Origin: Staphylotrichum longicolle | Lineage: Eukaryota; Ascomycota; Sordariomycetes; Sordariales; Chaetomiaceae | Assembly: GCA_019096155.1 (NCBI GenBank) | Contig: JAHCVI010000003.1 | Span: forward strand, 1,364,001 to 1,428,000 | Reading direction: 5' to 3' | DNA: 64,000 nucleotides | Part shown: one piece after another, positions 23,442 through 34,955 of the stretch | Position numbering within the stretch: position 1 is the first letter of the stretch | Layout of the letters: each line of letters starts with the position of its first letter | Translations under genes and position numbers: made by a program | The notes under the pieces: model-generated | What the model was told of the DNA's origin: nothing | Databases searched by the model: none | What the model saw: the letters and a program-made list of their open reading frames with translations, nothing else

Positions 23442-23756
23442 GTTGGGTGTGCCAGATGATGGGCGAGGATACCATGAGGGCTTTCTGGCCTGTATACATG
23501 TAGAGCGGGCGTTCAATGGGAGCATGATTGCCTGGACATGGAATCTTTTGAGACGAGTGAGCCATGGGCTTGTCTTAGTCTTTTGCGTCTTCCCCTTGAC
23601 ATGTTTAGACGCGGACAATCATCACAAGAAGCTGCTGCGTGGCAAAGCGACAACCAACCGAGTCGATTCTGCGAGTGAGAGAAAGACAACTAACGCCAGG
23701 GTATCATGCATGCCCCAAACTCCGACAACAGTCACCTGAAACCGACCCACGCCCCA
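23442..23756. other. intergenic, convergent 3' ends
   Basis: Between ATP19 (+) and the next minus-strand gene. Nothing recognised. Confidence 0.5.
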
Positions 23757-25326
23757 TCATTCCTCCTCACTCATCATCATTATAATCATCTTCCTCGCTC
23801 GCGGCCTTGCGCTTGAACCCCGACATGTACTCCGGTCGACCTCCTGCTTCATGGCCTCAATTTCCGCCTCGCATTCAGCAAGCTGTGTCAAAAAACACGA
23901 TGTTAGTCGACTCGATAACGTGAAGGGACCGAGAGGCAAGCGGAAGGAAGCGGCACATACCCGAGCCTTCTGAGCATCGCTGAAGAACGGCATCAGCACC
24001 TCGGTGAGGGTCCAAAGCCGAATGTTCAACTCCTTGATGCGCTTGTCGTCGTCCTTCATGTACCATCTCATCCAGCCTTCGTTGTCTTGGACGTTTTCGG
24101 TTGCCATCACGGTGCTTGCGTGGACCGTGCGAATGTCGTCGTCAAGTTTCCAGAGCGAAGCCGCGGTGAGAAACTGGTTTTCCTGGATGTTGTTGGACAC
24201 CGCGCTGGCCGCGGCCAGCTCCTTGGCCCTCTTCACGCTCATGCTCATGCTGCTGATGAGATCCTGCGCGGCGGCAGGAGGCATGTGCGAAACGGGATTG
24301 GAGACAAACGCGGGCGAAAGGCCCAGAGACATGGCGAGAGCAACAGACGGGTCCTATTGACGCTGAATCAGAACACCGCTGCTGGGAAAACAGGGCGAAG
24401 ATCTCAAAAGAAGAGAAAGGTGATGAACGGCGATGAAGTTTTGGAATTGAAAGAGGCATGAAGGAACATTAAGACGCTGGCTGCCAGTCGGTGACGTTGG
24501 AGTGGGTTGAGTGGTATGGGTTTGAGTGGTACGGGTTTGAGTGGTGGTCGTGGGTTGAAGAGGCAATGGATTGAGTGGAGGAAGTGGGGGGAGAGGAGAA
24601 GGGAGGATGGTGGGATTGAGTGGCAGAGGGTTAATGGCAGCGGATGAGCTCCAAAGTGATGGGAGAGAAGAAACATACTTGAGGCCGCACTGCAAGAGCC
24701 TGGAAAGAGCCGTGGGAACCTGTTGTCTGCATCCGTCAGCAGGCGAACCAGCTGGTAAGTCTCATCAAGTTGCTGCGCGAGAAATGTCATATCCGGCACC
24801 GCTCCCCCCCGGGAAATGAAGGCTTTCGGCCCCCATACCCAACCTTCGGCGCTAATCCGGATCCCACCACAGGCCATTTGGCAACGGGGATATTGAAAGC
24901 CGCCTGCCGCTTGACAAGAGCAGCACGTTTGCGGCCGCCAGCCACTGAACATCACGCGGTGAACAGTGCAAGGGAGATCAGTACCATCCTGGGAAAACGC
25001 ACTATAATGGCACCGAGGTTGGCCCCAGCGACAGCACTAGCGCGAGCCATTGAACACTCAAGGGACGGTGATCCATGCGCTCCAGTCTGGCGATGAAGTC
25101 CAGGCAGAACGTGGGAATCGGGCGCCCAAGAGTGTCTGTCGGCCAGGTTTGAAGATGTAGATGATTACATCCCAGGAGGTTTTTTGCTCTTGCGGGAATC
25201 TGACACCAAAGCCAGCAACAAGATGTGGATGCGAAAGTGACTTACCATCTCAGCGGCGGCAGAGGCGGCTGCGGCGGGGGTAATGCCCCCCATGGCGGTG
25301 TCGTTTGCCACGGGGTTCGAACCCAT
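23757..25326 (-). CDS. hypothetical coiled-coil protein, 3' frame break
   Basis: ATG at 25326; first exon 25326-25246 (27 residues, Ala-rich). Further exons in phase: a small one ending 24679 (starting at 24726 or 24699, ending ALAVRPQ), 24353-23961 (DPSVALAMSLGLSP through MPFFSDAQKAR) and a last one beginning near 23901 (LAECEAEIEAMKQEV). After QEVD the annotated frame runs to 23757, but the next frame reads EYMSGFKRKAASEEDDYNDD and stops at 23767, a far more protein-like tail; one missing C near 23832-23835 would restore it. About 210 residues, charged and helical, no recognised domain. A long first intron (about 520 bases) follows a short first exon. Its core promoter is shared in sequence with the gene at 48293. 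I do not recognise the family. Confidence 0.6.
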
Positions 25327-25790
25327 GGCGGCGATGGTTAACTCTTGGAGGAAAAAAGAAGAGGAAGAGGCCACCAGCTGCGGCCAAGAGGGGAGTTTTT
25401 GGTTTGGTGTGGTGGGAGAAGGAAAGAGGGAGAGGTGGAGGGAAAAGTTGGGTTTTTTTATACCCAGAGGCAGTTGGTCTGTGCACACCTGCAAATTGAA
25501 ATTCTGCAGCTGCCCACTTTTCTTGCTCTCTGCTATTCTTGCTATTGTTCTCTATTGTCGGTCAGTTGTGAATAGGGAATTTGGTGGTGAACAGTGAAGT
25601 TTTGGACCCACTTCTCCGGTCCGGTGCGCAAGTTGCAGGTCGGTCGGCCGGGGCCCACCCGAGCCGCCCCACCGACCTTCAATCGATCGCAAAACTTCCC
25701 CCCAAAAAAATCGTTGCCAGGGCAAGTGATTAATGAAATCATCTCTCTGCACACTTCCAAATCTCCAAGTTTGCTTCCTGTCTCATCACA
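25327..25790. promoter_or_regulatory. bidirectional promoter of two orphan genes
   Basis: Separates the minus-strand gene starting at 25326 from the plus-strand gene starting at 25791. Contains the shared GTGCACAGACC/TATA element at 25453-25500 and a pyrimidine-rich leader on the minus-strand side. Confidence 0.6.
25453..25500 (-). promoter_or_regulatory. shared core-promoter element, copy 1
   Basis: Read on the minus strand: TTTGCAGGTGTGCACAGACC, about 14 bases, then GGTATAAAA. The TATA-like part lies about 130 bases upstream of the ATG at 25326. A near-identical arrangement lies upstream of the gene at 48293. Confidence 0.7.
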
Positions 25791-26318
25791 ATGTCTCGCA
25801 ATCGCAGCATGAAGACCAAGAAGCAGCGTCATGGACGCCGGAGCAGCACCAAATCCGCCAAGCCCGCCGCCAAGCCCGCGCCCGTCCCCGTGTCTGCCAA
25901 GCCGGAAGTTGACTCCACCTCACTTCCGAAGAGCTCAGAAAAACCAACTCCGGGACTGAGTCTCGTCCGGCGCGCCGCACACCAAAACCGCAAGCTGAAG
26001 GCAAAGATCCGGCTCATGGAGAAGAAAGTTGCTCATTATGGCGAATGCGAGAAACACCTGGTTCGTGCCCTTCAGCAGCTTGAGGCTGCAAAGGTTCAGA
26101 TCGGCGAGCTCAACACGGCCGTCCACTATCTGCTCAACGCGCCACCTCACAACGGCTTGTACCACGACAAGGTAAGACGATCGTGTCCCAGTTTATTCTG
26201 TTACATTGTCTCAGTGGCCCGTCCTCTAACGCTGGCTTTTACGCAGGGTGCTAACATCACATCTAAATGGAAGCGAACCAAGTGGGAATGTCCGGTGAAG
26301 TGGAACCAGCAGGACTGA
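25791..26318 (+). CDS. small basic coiled-coil protein, paralogue of the gene at 46977
   Basis: Exons 25791-26171 and 26247-26318 give 150 residues. The first 65 residues are Lys/Arg/Ser/Pro-rich (MSRNRSMKTKKQRHGRRSST), then a coiled coil (QNRKLKAKIRLMEKKVAH through QLEAAKVQIGELNTAVHYLL), then PPHNGLYHDK, directly followed by the intron, and a Trp/Lys-rich tail (SKWKRTKWECPVKWNQQD). The coiled coil, the LN-AV-LL-PP-NG block and the phase-0 intron right after it recur in the gene at 46977-47532. The basic N-terminus could bind nucleic acid; this is inference only. No known family recognised. Confidence 0.7.
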   Translation: MSRNRSMKTKKQRHGRRSSTKSAKPAAKPAPVPVSAKPEVDSTSLPKSSEKPTPGLSLVRRAAHQNRKLKAKIRLMEKKVAHYGECEKHLVRALQQLEAAKVQIGELNTAVHYLLNAPPHNGLYHDKVRRSCPSLFCYIVSVARPLTLAFTQGANITSKWKRTKWECPVKWNQQD

Positions 26319-27963
26319 GTCGGTCAAGCTGGGTGTCTGGCTTGGAATGTTTGGGGGCTCTTTTTCGTCGTTCTGGCATCTGGTCTTGGGTCGACGCGCC
26401 TCGGGACGACCAGGTCTACAACAAGGGTGGAGAAGCAGCAGAATCGTGCGACAATGGTCTTCATTTTCGATGTCCGTATGGATTTGGCTTTCTTGCTCCA
26501 CAATCGCAACGAGCTTGTATTCTTGCATGCCGTCATTGCTAGAGTACAGCGTGCGAATTGTGAGAATAAATCAAGCGTGGCTGGTCAAATCCATTGGGAA
26601 CCTCCTGCCGGGCAGGTCAAGACAAGGACACTTGTGACTCGCTCTGGGGCGTGCCTTGGTGAATAGCTGGCGATGCCGCCATTTTTCAAGACGTAGGCCG
26701 CATTAAGACGCGGCATTCCATTGCATACAAACCTCAGGTCGCCCAGTTCTTTCGAGTCAGGAAACCTGTCAAGAAATGCAAAATCGGCCGAGCGCCGCCT
26801 TCTCGATATTTCCCAGCTTCTGCCAAGTTTTTCGAGCTGCTCGACCTTCCCTGCTCCTTCCAGTTTTTTTTATGTGTGGCAATTTCATTCACAAACAGAG
26901 ATGTGACGTGCGGTGGAGCAGCCATTTTCCCAGTTAACTACAGCTGCCAACATGGTTAAGACCATCTTTAGCATCGACAGCAAAACGGCAGTTTCAGGTT
27001 CGACGAGGGTACAGGTAAATGTGATAGGAGAGTTGTCTGTTCGCCCAAGACGATGAGGCTGCAGACTGATGAATCTCCCCGGAGCTTTCTGGTAAACTGA
27101 CCTTCGTGGCGAGAAAAGTCGCAGAGCATTGGCAAGAGTTGCATACAAATTAGTAAGCGTAGGGAGAAGGACCGCGATGATACCGCCGAGTAATTCATTC
27201 TGGGGGCGTTTGTTTTTTGGCTTGGTTTTTCTCCAGCTCGTTTAGGTTTGGCCCTCTCTCTTGTGATCAGCATTTGGTTGCATTTTCCGTGGTATCCTTG
27301 ATTTTATGAGAAGACGAAGTTACGTTGCAGTTCCCGAGAACTCCGTGACCAACCTGCTTGTTTTGCTACAGCTCGTCCACAATGTTGTCGGGCAGCCGAG
27401 CTCGATACAGGGACAAACAGTCTCGTTCAGTTACCTCCTGGGCTCCGGATGGGCTTGCACCTCGTGGTAAGCACGGATGAAAGGTGTCATCATCTAAACG
27501 TCCAAAGTTGGCAGATCCGATTACGGCATTTTGCCCCCTCAAATTAAGTTCACTCATGGCAGAAATTTGGCAGTGTGTTTTGAGAAAGTCTCAAATTTTG
27601 ATTGTTGACCAGCGCTTGCCCAGAGCAAGATGGGTGTCCCCGTTTGCTGCTGGACGATGAACCGAGGCTGCTCACCCAAGTAAACCCCCTTGCGCCGGAC
27701 CAGTTGGACTGGGTAAACCTCAAAATGGATAGATCCCAACTGGAATCTGCCGAAAGTCACGAAAGTCGGCGAATTCGGCAGAACACGGCCCCTCAACAGG
27801 CACCAACGACCTCCAAATTGGGTACGGCAAAAGAGCAGAAGAGAGAACCAAGTCAGTCCGTTTTCTGAACCTCGTCAAGTCCAAAGTCCGTCGCTGAGCT
27901 GCAAAACCCGTTTCCTCGATTCACTCCCATCCAGCCTTGCTCCGTGACCCATGCGCAACGCGG
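26319..27963. other. intergenic, no gene seen
   Basis: About 1.6 kb between two orphan genes. Short open stretches only, none with a credible start, codon pattern or splice structure. No transposon ends or long repeats recognised. Confidence 0.5.
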
Positions 27964-28793
27964 TTAGAAGGCGTTCGGGTCGGTGCCGTAGTGGTCGGGA
28001 TGCATGTAAGCCTAAACCAGGTCAGAAAACAGTATTCCGACCGAAATCATCATGTCAGAAATGAAACAATATTAACTCACGGGAGTGTCAGAGTCACTGC
28101 TACCAGTCGGAGAATCTTGGCGGCCAGCGAGAGTCGCATGATAGCCGATCGGAGAACCACTAGTGGGGGTGCCATGCAGTGTGGGAGAATCGTCGCTCGA
28201 GGAAGAAGAGCTGGTGCTGGGAGTGTCAATACCAGCGTCGGTGCTGCTCTCAGTGACCGACTCGGCAACAACAGCAGCACCAGCATTGGTACCATCGGCG
28301 GCGCCAGAACCGGAGCCGGAAGCGACACCAGTGCTCGGACCAGCGCTTGAGTTTGCACGTCCCTCAAGGACCTCGAGTCTGGCCTCAATGGTATCGACCT
28401 TGACCTTGATTTGGTCGTGCAGAGTTGAGAAGTGCTCAAAGTTCCACTTGAGCTGGCGGAGGGCAAAAGCAATCCGAGAAGCAGCCTGGCGAAGCATATC
28501 CAGGTTCGGATCACGAAGGACGTCGTCAATCTGTTGGTGGATGAAGACCACCTCTTCATCGATGCCCGTGATCAGATTCATCACGGCCTCGGCATGGATT
28601 ACGTCCTGGGGACGCGGGGGCGGGCGGTTCCGCTCGAACCACGTCTGAACGAAAACGACGAATGGGTTAGATGAGCACAAAAGAGACGGAAATAAGCTTG
28701 TTTGGTGGAGAGAAAAAACCGTGATCGGCCATGACTGAGGTGAGGAAGATTACTTACAGGGCTCGGCGGCTCCAAAGCGTTGAGGTCGTCCAT
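27964..28793 (-). CDS. hypothetical helical protein with Ser-rich C-terminus
   Basis: Exons 28793-28758 (12 residues), 28644-28081 and 28011-27964 join at phase 0 to 215 residues. The N-terminal 100 residues after TWFERNRPPPRPQDVIHAEA are helical (IDEEVVFIHQQIDDVLRD, LRQAASRIAFALRQLKW, HDQIKVKVDTIEARLEVLEG); the rest is a Ser/Thr/Gly/Asp-rich linker ending YMHPDHYGTDPNAF. Introns have GTAAGT/CAG and GTGAGT/TAG ends. Like its neighbours at 23.7-26 kb it has no recognised domain. The third exon is supported by the phase and by the clean stop; without it the protein would end at 28072. Confidence 0.65.
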
Positions 28794-31120
28794 CCTCGGT
28801 TGCTTTCTGGTGCTTGATGCTTGCAGAGAGTCGGTGGTGGCCTTGTTGATGTCGGTCAACAAGGCGGAAGAGGTGGTTGTTGCGGTGTTGGGGAGAAGAA
28901 AACGAGGACCCGGAACGGAGTCGGGGCTCCGAACTTGTGTGAGTCGCCGGGGCAGCCGGTCGCGAGAGCGGAGCCGAACGGAACGGCGCGGAGCCGGGGG
29001 CAACAATAGCATCTCGGCCGGGGTGCGGGGCCACCGGAGATGCTCCGCAGTGAAAGCCGGGGCCGTGAACTGAGCTTGGGCCGTGGGTGGTGAGAGGCAG
29101 CAAGAGGGTTCAGGGGCGACCGGTCGACGGGGGTGCCGAGGGTGTCGGGTGACTTGCGGAAGGAGCCATCAGATCAATCCAGGAAAGGCACCGAGCGGCA
29201 AGCGTCCGGGAAAATGTGAGATCCTTCTAAAGAAGAAAATAGCGGTTGATGCAGGAGCTGGTTCATCACCGCACAGTGTGCTTCAAAGCGGTTCGGCGGT
29301 GCCGCTGCTGACTGCTAGCTGCCCCTTTTCGAAGTCTTAGGGGGTGACACTACTCGCGGTTTCTGTGAGAAGCCGCCACAGACAAGGTAGAATTAACCAA
29401 GGTACTTTAGAAAGGCTGCTGCAATGCCATCGAAGCATGATAGCGGCAGTAACTTGGAACGACCAAAGAAACCAAAAGTGTGTGTGTGAAAGGGGCCTAC
29501 GTTTAGAATGTTGTAAATGCACTGGCAATGTGCCACTGTTTACACGACTAAGTTCGCTTCAGGAGAAAAGAGGTCCCAAAGTGCTCAGGACTTCCCGGCG
29601 CCGAAGTTCTTCGGATTTGTCACAGAACTTCGCTGTTGAAACAGTCATCGAAAGTTCATTTGAGAAGTAGCTGTCTGCTCCACCAACATTTGTAAACAAG
29701 CATGGTCATTGAACCTTCATAAGGCCGAAGCATTTCATATCTGTGCTCTCGTGGACACTGGTTAAGGCACCTGTCTCAAAGACTTCAAGTCGTGACTTTC
29801 CATTGTCCGGCATTGCCAAATCGTACGATTCTGCAAAGTTGAATAGCTTGACGGCAGCATAGTCAATTATTCTTTTTCAAGCATCTGAATACTCCATCAA
29901 GAAAGCTCTCCAATCCAGTTTCAGATCAAAAGAAGAGAACATGCCCGCCGCTGGACGGTTTAATCTCGTGTCTTCAGTCAAGTCGTGTCCAAATAAACGA
30001 GCGAGCTAGGACGGCAGCCAGAATCATGTCTTGTGGGAAACCGCAATTGACGCTAGTCGATCTCTAACTGTACATGTCCATTCATGAGCCAACATAAGCT
30101 CGCCGCAACTGCTCAGAGAATCCTAAGCTGTTAACCTGTTCAAAGGTTGGGGTTTCCTACCATTAATGGCAAGACCTTCTTAGATACGAGAGGGGTTTGA
30201 AACTTGGCTCTTGAACAGTGAGTTACTGACAATACTACTAACAATACTGAAGAAAGGTCTGGGTCTCTGTGTCTCTGAGAAGGGAGATGGGCCGAGATTC
30301 GTGCCATCAGAGGCCTTCGATCGGGTTAGGGTTACTGTAAGCATGCAGACCTGAGCTCCGGAGAGTTTCGTGGAACAATAGCAAAACTCGACGAATAGAA
30401 GCAATGGGGGGAAATTTGCTCGCAAAAGCAAACAGATCCTATCTATTTGTTTAAACCTTCTTTCTGTGATCCACGCCTTTTGGATTTCAAGAAGGCGATA
30501 ACAAGGATGAGTAAGAATCAGGCCATCCAAAGTACGAGGACCCCATCAGGGTCAGCTCTGCCAAGAATCCAGGGTCCCATGCCGTCTCCGATCTCGGCAG
30601 CGACTCATCGCGACTCGAACCAGACGCGGCACCGACCTGCAACTCTTCGGTGACCTGTCTCCGGCGCTTGATTTATCAGCGCGTAATACCACTGAACAGC
30701 AACTCCTCACCACAAGAGAATGGAGTGAGCGATGCTGGGGCCGTTCCACATGCAATGAGCATCTCCAGAGCACCCTGAGCCGTTCCTCGACCTCGGGCCG
30801 CAATTGGCCACTTACGAATTTCTTATTGCCGGGACTTGGAGCTTTTCACATCACCGGGCTTGGCGCCGTCTTCCAGCGGAGCCTTGTCCCGTCATACCCG
30901 CCGTCCAGTGCCGATAAATCCGCTGCCATCTCACCCCGCGCCTCTACTACAAACCACTAGAGGCCCAAGTTGGTGAGACCGCGAGATAAAAGATAGCGGG
31001 ATGGGTGGGTTAGAAGCACGAGGAGCACCTGGCCAGCTCCAATTAGACGCGTTGAAGTCTTCGCCTCTGGCAACGGCAGCATCGGCCGCGCCCCGAGCCA
31101 TTCCGGCACCGGCAGTGACC
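28794..31120. other. gene-poor stretch
   Basis: About 2.3 kb. The left part is the promoter of the hypothetical gene starting at 28793 and is GC-rich; 29650-30450 is clearly AT-richer than the surrounding genes. A telomere-repeat-like box lies at 30323-30334. No gene, transposon end or RNA gene recognised. In-frame ATG at 31001 could extend the next gene. Confidence 0.5.
30323..30334. promoter_or_regulatory. telobox-like motif
   Basis: GGGTTAGGGTTA, two telomere repeat units, in the AT-rich spacer about 800 bases upstream of the membrane-protein gene. Confidence 0.35.
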
Positions 31121-32029
31121 ATGGACCCCAAGCCCGGCAGCGGCAGCACCGCAAAATGGAACACCAAGAACCTGGCCCTGCGGCTCGGCGCCGACCTCGT
31201 CAGCGCCGCCTCGGCCGCCGTGCTCGTGGCCCCGATAATATCCATCATTGACCGGTACGTCTCCAGTCCCGCAACCACCCGCCCTCCCTCCCTCCACTTC
31301 CCCATACCTAACCTCCACCGCCCCCTCCACAGCTCAATAATGGAAAACGCCTCCGGCCGCCGGCCCCTCGTCGACTCCCTCAAGTCCTCCCTCAAGACCC
31401 TCCTCCGCCACCCGCACCGCGTGATCCTGTCCAAGCCATTCGGCCTCATCTTCGCCCTCTACGGCGGCACCTACCTGACCGCCAACGCCCTCGACACGGC
31501 CACCTCCACCGTCCGCGCCCTGCCCCCCACCCACGTCACCTCGGGCACCGCCAAGTTCGCCGCCTCCTCCGCCGCCAACATCGGCATCTGCATCTACAAG
31601 GACCAGGTCTTTGTGCGCCTCTTCGGCCCACCCGGCGTCGTGCCCCGGCCCGTCACCCTGCCCAGCTACCTGCTCTTCGCGGCGCGCGACTGCATGACCA
31701 TCTTCGCGTCGTTCAACGTGCCGCCGCTGCTGGGGCCGGTTCTGTCGCGCAAGCTCGGCGACGAGGTGCAGCGGCACGTGTCCGGGCAGACGATGGCGCA
31801 GTTCGCCCCCCCCGCCGTGGTGCAGCTGGCGAGCACGCCCGTGCATCTGCTGGGGCTGGATATCTACAACCGGCCCGGGGCGGACGGGTGGCGGGACCGG
31901 TGGGCGGTGGTGCGCAAGAACTGGACGGTCAGCACCGCGGCGAGGATATGTAGGATCGTGCCGGCTTTTGGGGTGGGTGGAGTGGTTAATTTCAAGGTGA
32001 GGAGGGGGCTGATGGAGAGGTTGGCGTGA
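31121..32029 (+). CDS. conserved-looking membrane protein, probably mitochondrial
   Basis: Exons 31121-31254 and 31333-32029 join in phase to 276 residues, starting MDPKPGSGSTAKWNTKN. Another in-frame ATG at 31001 would add 40 low-complexity residues; the 31121 start is preferred. Hydrophobic segments: RLGADLVSAASAAVLVAPII, KPFGLIFALYGGTYLTANAL, and SYLLFAARDCMTIFASFNVP; between them KFAASSAANIGICIYKDQVF. The last part, FAPPAVVQLASTPVHLLGLD, is also semi-hydrophobic, and the protein ends on a basic tail. The look is of a small fungal organellar membrane protein, but I cannot name the family. Its 3' end faces that of Vps36, about 320 bases away. Confidence 0.65.
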   Translation: MDPKPGSGSTAKWNTKNLALRLGADLVSAASAAVLVAPIISIIDRYVSSPATTRPPSLHFPIPNLHRPLHSSIMENASGRRPLVDSLKSSLKTLLRHPHRVILSKPFGLIFALYGGTYLTANALDTATSTVRALPPTHVTSGTAKFAASSAANIGICIYKDQVFVRLFGPPGVVPRPVTLPSYLLFAARDCMTIFASFNVPPLLGPVLSRKLGDEVQRHVSGQTMAQFAPPAVVQLASTPVHLLGLDIYNRPGADGWRDRWAVVRKNWTVSTAARICRIVPAFGVGGVVNFKVRRGLMERLA

Positions 32030-32350
32030 GGGAGGAGGACCCCGGTGTTTTGATGATGTTTTCACCTATATTGGGACGATGGATGTGTTGGGGTTGTGGA
32101 CTTGTACCTGGGTTGTTGCATTCCGGGTAGCGGGGCGTTTCGGGATTTTCGCAGTCTCATCGGCGTTGATACCACGGGTAGATGGCAGCTTCTCATAGAC
32201 CTATAGAGGGCAGGATAATGCGACGGCAAAGTAATGGGTTTTGAGTCCACAGCTGGCTTTCGTCTTGTGTGGAGTAAATTGATATTCGGCTGTCTCTTAT
32301 TTATGGCAGGTGGTGCATCCAGATTTCCCCCCTTAAACCCATGCCGAAGC
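32030..32350. other. intergenic, convergent 3' ends
   Basis: 3' regions of the membrane-protein gene (+) and Vps36 (-). Nothing else recognised. Confidence 0.5.
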
Positions 32351-34432
32351 TCAAATGAAACCCGCGTCCTTCAACATCTTCAGTTCCCTTTCCACCCGCT
32401 CCTGTTTTGGGTCTTTGTATCCCTTGCCCTCGCCAGTATCGATAAAGTTCTCCCAGAACTTCAACCCCTCAATGCCCTCCTCGCGACAGAGCACCCCCTT
32501 CTCCTCCGCCATCTCGAGCTCCTCCTCCGCAACACCAATACTCCATCCAAACCTCTCCGCAACGTCCCTCGCCGTCACGCCACGCCCAAACTGGTGCCAG
32601 TCCCAGGGCACCTCCGCTCGGGCGGGAACTCGTGCAGATCCTTCAGCCAAGCCAGCAGCGCCTTGATGGTCGTCTCGTCGGTGCGGTCCCGGCCCTGCAC
32701 ACCTTGACGCCCGACTTGAACGTCCTCAGCCTGACCGGCAGCCCCAGCTTCTCCCACAGATTCGCGGCCTTTTCGAAGTCCGCCGGGCTCACCAGCTCCA
32801 CGCCGCCCTGGCGCGGTTGAACACCGCCCACAAATCCACGAGCGACATGATGCCGCCGGCCCGCTTCAGCACCCCGCGGCGATCGTCGGTCAAGAACTCG
32901 GCCAGCGTGCGTGCCAGCTCCGACAGGTACAGCGAGTCGCTGCCGCCCGCGCCGCTGCTGCTGCCGACAATGTCCTTGGTGGCGATCAGCCCGAGCTGGC
33001 TGAACGAGTCGGCGAGCAGCGCGTTCTCGCTCGCACTCGAGGTGCCCGACGCGCCCTTGACCTGTCTGGCGAACGTGTCGGCAAGCGCGACGATCTCCTT
33101 GGCGGACGCCATGAGGGCTTCGAGGTCCTCGAACGCGGTCCCGATGACCAGCTCGTTGTTCTTGCGCACCGCGCGGCTGTGGTGTTCGAGGCCCGCGATG
33201 CCGCCTATCTTGGGGCGGGGTTGGGAGGAGGTCGGGTTTGTGCCAGTGGAGGAGCCGTTGAGGGAGGCCTCGCCCGGTCGAGAGGCTTTGGGTATGGGAG
33301 GCGCGCCGTGGAGAAGCCATTTGCGCTGCGTCATGGAGCCTTTGAGTCGCTCGTAGAAGATCTTTTCCCCGCCCCCTCGAAAGGAGAGCTTGGCGCTTTC
33401 CGGGTTGTCCAAGCCTGGCGGGACGGCGCTCAAGGAGTTCAGAACAGGTCCGGGGGACTCGGTATGGGTGCGAGCCTGCTGGGTCAGCTCGGTAGGGAGG
33501 TCTTGAGAGATCAACGGCCCTCCGCACATCTCGCAAGACAGCAGCGACGGGTGGTTGAGAAAGGTACAACGCGGGCACTGGAACGAAGCCTCAGGATCGG
33601 AACTCTTCGGTGACGATTTCCTGGCGCGGTCCAGCCCAGTGGAGAACTCGGCAACTGGCTTGGGCCGGACCGGCAGCGGAGTCTGCAAGGCCGGAGTGCT
33701 AGGCTGCCTGCTCGCGGCGTTGGATATCGTCGCTTTGAGAACGTGCGCCAGTGTAGGCTTGATGCCGCAGGCGAGACATGGGGGCAGTGGAGTATGAGCG
33801 TTGGCGGTGGTTGGGTCGAAGTTGGACGGCACCGGGTTTGAAAAGCTGCAGATGGTACAGACCCATGTTGCTGTGCTTGCTGAGGGCGGCTCGACTGGTG
33901 ATGCCCGCAGCGCACCGTCTGCGTGCTGAGCGGGCGAGGAGACGCTGCTTCGCGAGGGGCTCCCAGCGAGACCAGGAGACCGGGGCTGCAGAGAGGTGCG
34001 CTTCGATGCCTTTGGGATCAGGGTGATCTTGGCCGAAGACTTGAGAAAACCGCCCTGAATGGAATGTCAGTATCCACATGGAAAATGGGTTGATCTGGTG
34101 AGCCATACATAGAACTCAAAGCGCTCCACGTCCTTGAGATCGAGAGCGACCGAGTGCTTCCTCGGCTCGGCCTTGTCGACGTAGCATATTCGATGCGATG
34201 TCAGATACACCTGGCCGTTCTGGTGGTTTGGGAGCTTGTATTTCCTTGGGAACGCGAAAGGAAGAATGTCAGCCTGTCGAGTTTCGAGTCTGGACCTGAG
34301 TCTTGCATCCCGCGACACTCGGGGCACTCACCCCTCATACAGCCCCACATTGTCTTGCACAAAGAGCAGGTCCTCATCGGGCAGATACGAGGGCCGCAAG
34401 GCGGTGGTCAAGTCGATGTGCTTGAAGAACAT
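32351..34432 (-). CDS. VPS36: Vps36, ESCRT-II subunit, with three frame breaks in the sequence
   Basis: ESCRT-II works with Vps22 and Vps25 in sorting ubiquitinated membrane proteins into multivesicular bodies. Exons 34432-34332, 34244-34109 and 34054-32351. The split GLUE/PH domain begins at residue 1 (MFFKHIDLTTALRPSYLPDE; later HRICYVDKAEPRKHSVALDL and GGFLKSSAKITLIP). Two NZF-type fingers lie inside it (WVCTICSFSNP with CLACG; FQCPRCTFLNHPSLLSCEMC). The EAP30 winged-helix part follows (DLWAVFNRAR, LVSPADFEKAANLWEKLGLP, ALLAWLKDLHEF, TARDVAERFGWSIGVAEEEL). In the last 500 bases the coding passes through three frames, at 32806-32808, about 32698-32703 and 32624-32626; each break is explained by one missing base. 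The gene should be intact in a living fungus, so base errors are likely. Confidence 0.92.
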
Positions 34433-34955
34433 CCGTCATAGTCGGGGGCAGGCTGTCCCGATGTGGGGAGAAGTCAACCTTGCGTGGAGGGTTCATGAGG
34501 TCGCCGCATTCCGGTCATGCCTCGTTCGGCGAGTGCCTGGATCCATTCCGATTTCAGGGCAGTTGACGTAAAGCCAGGGTCCGGGTAACGTTAGGTTCTT
34601 ATCGGAGGGTAAGGAGGTAAGATAGCTGCATATGCACAGCCCCACTTTTGTCCGGTAAGACTATATCCGATCAGCGGATGCATATCACGTTATCGAGGCC
34701 TCAGCCGCCCATCACAAGCCCGAGACCCCGCACAGACTCTTGAGGGAACCCACATTTTTGACTCTCCACCGAGTCTTTGTGCTTCTTCCACTTCTTGCCT
34801 CACAACTTCACCGCTCTCGTATCGACCACCGCCTCGACTCCCTTCACCCACAGTCCACCACGATCTTTCTCGCCACTGTCGCTGATTGCGATACTCTTCT
34901 GAAATTGACCTGCTTTGTGGAATAGCAACCTCTTGATTTCCATTCCCGGACGGCG
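34433..34955. promoter_or_regulatory. divergent promoter between Vps36 and the Thp3-like gene
   Basis: Both starts face outward. No motif identified beyond AT-rich sequence near 34600-34690. Confidence 0.5.

Noticed and set aside
25300..25330. GGTTCGAACC, like a tRNA B box
   Set aside because: It lies in the first exon of the gene at 25326 and I find no A box or acceptor stem at the right distance.
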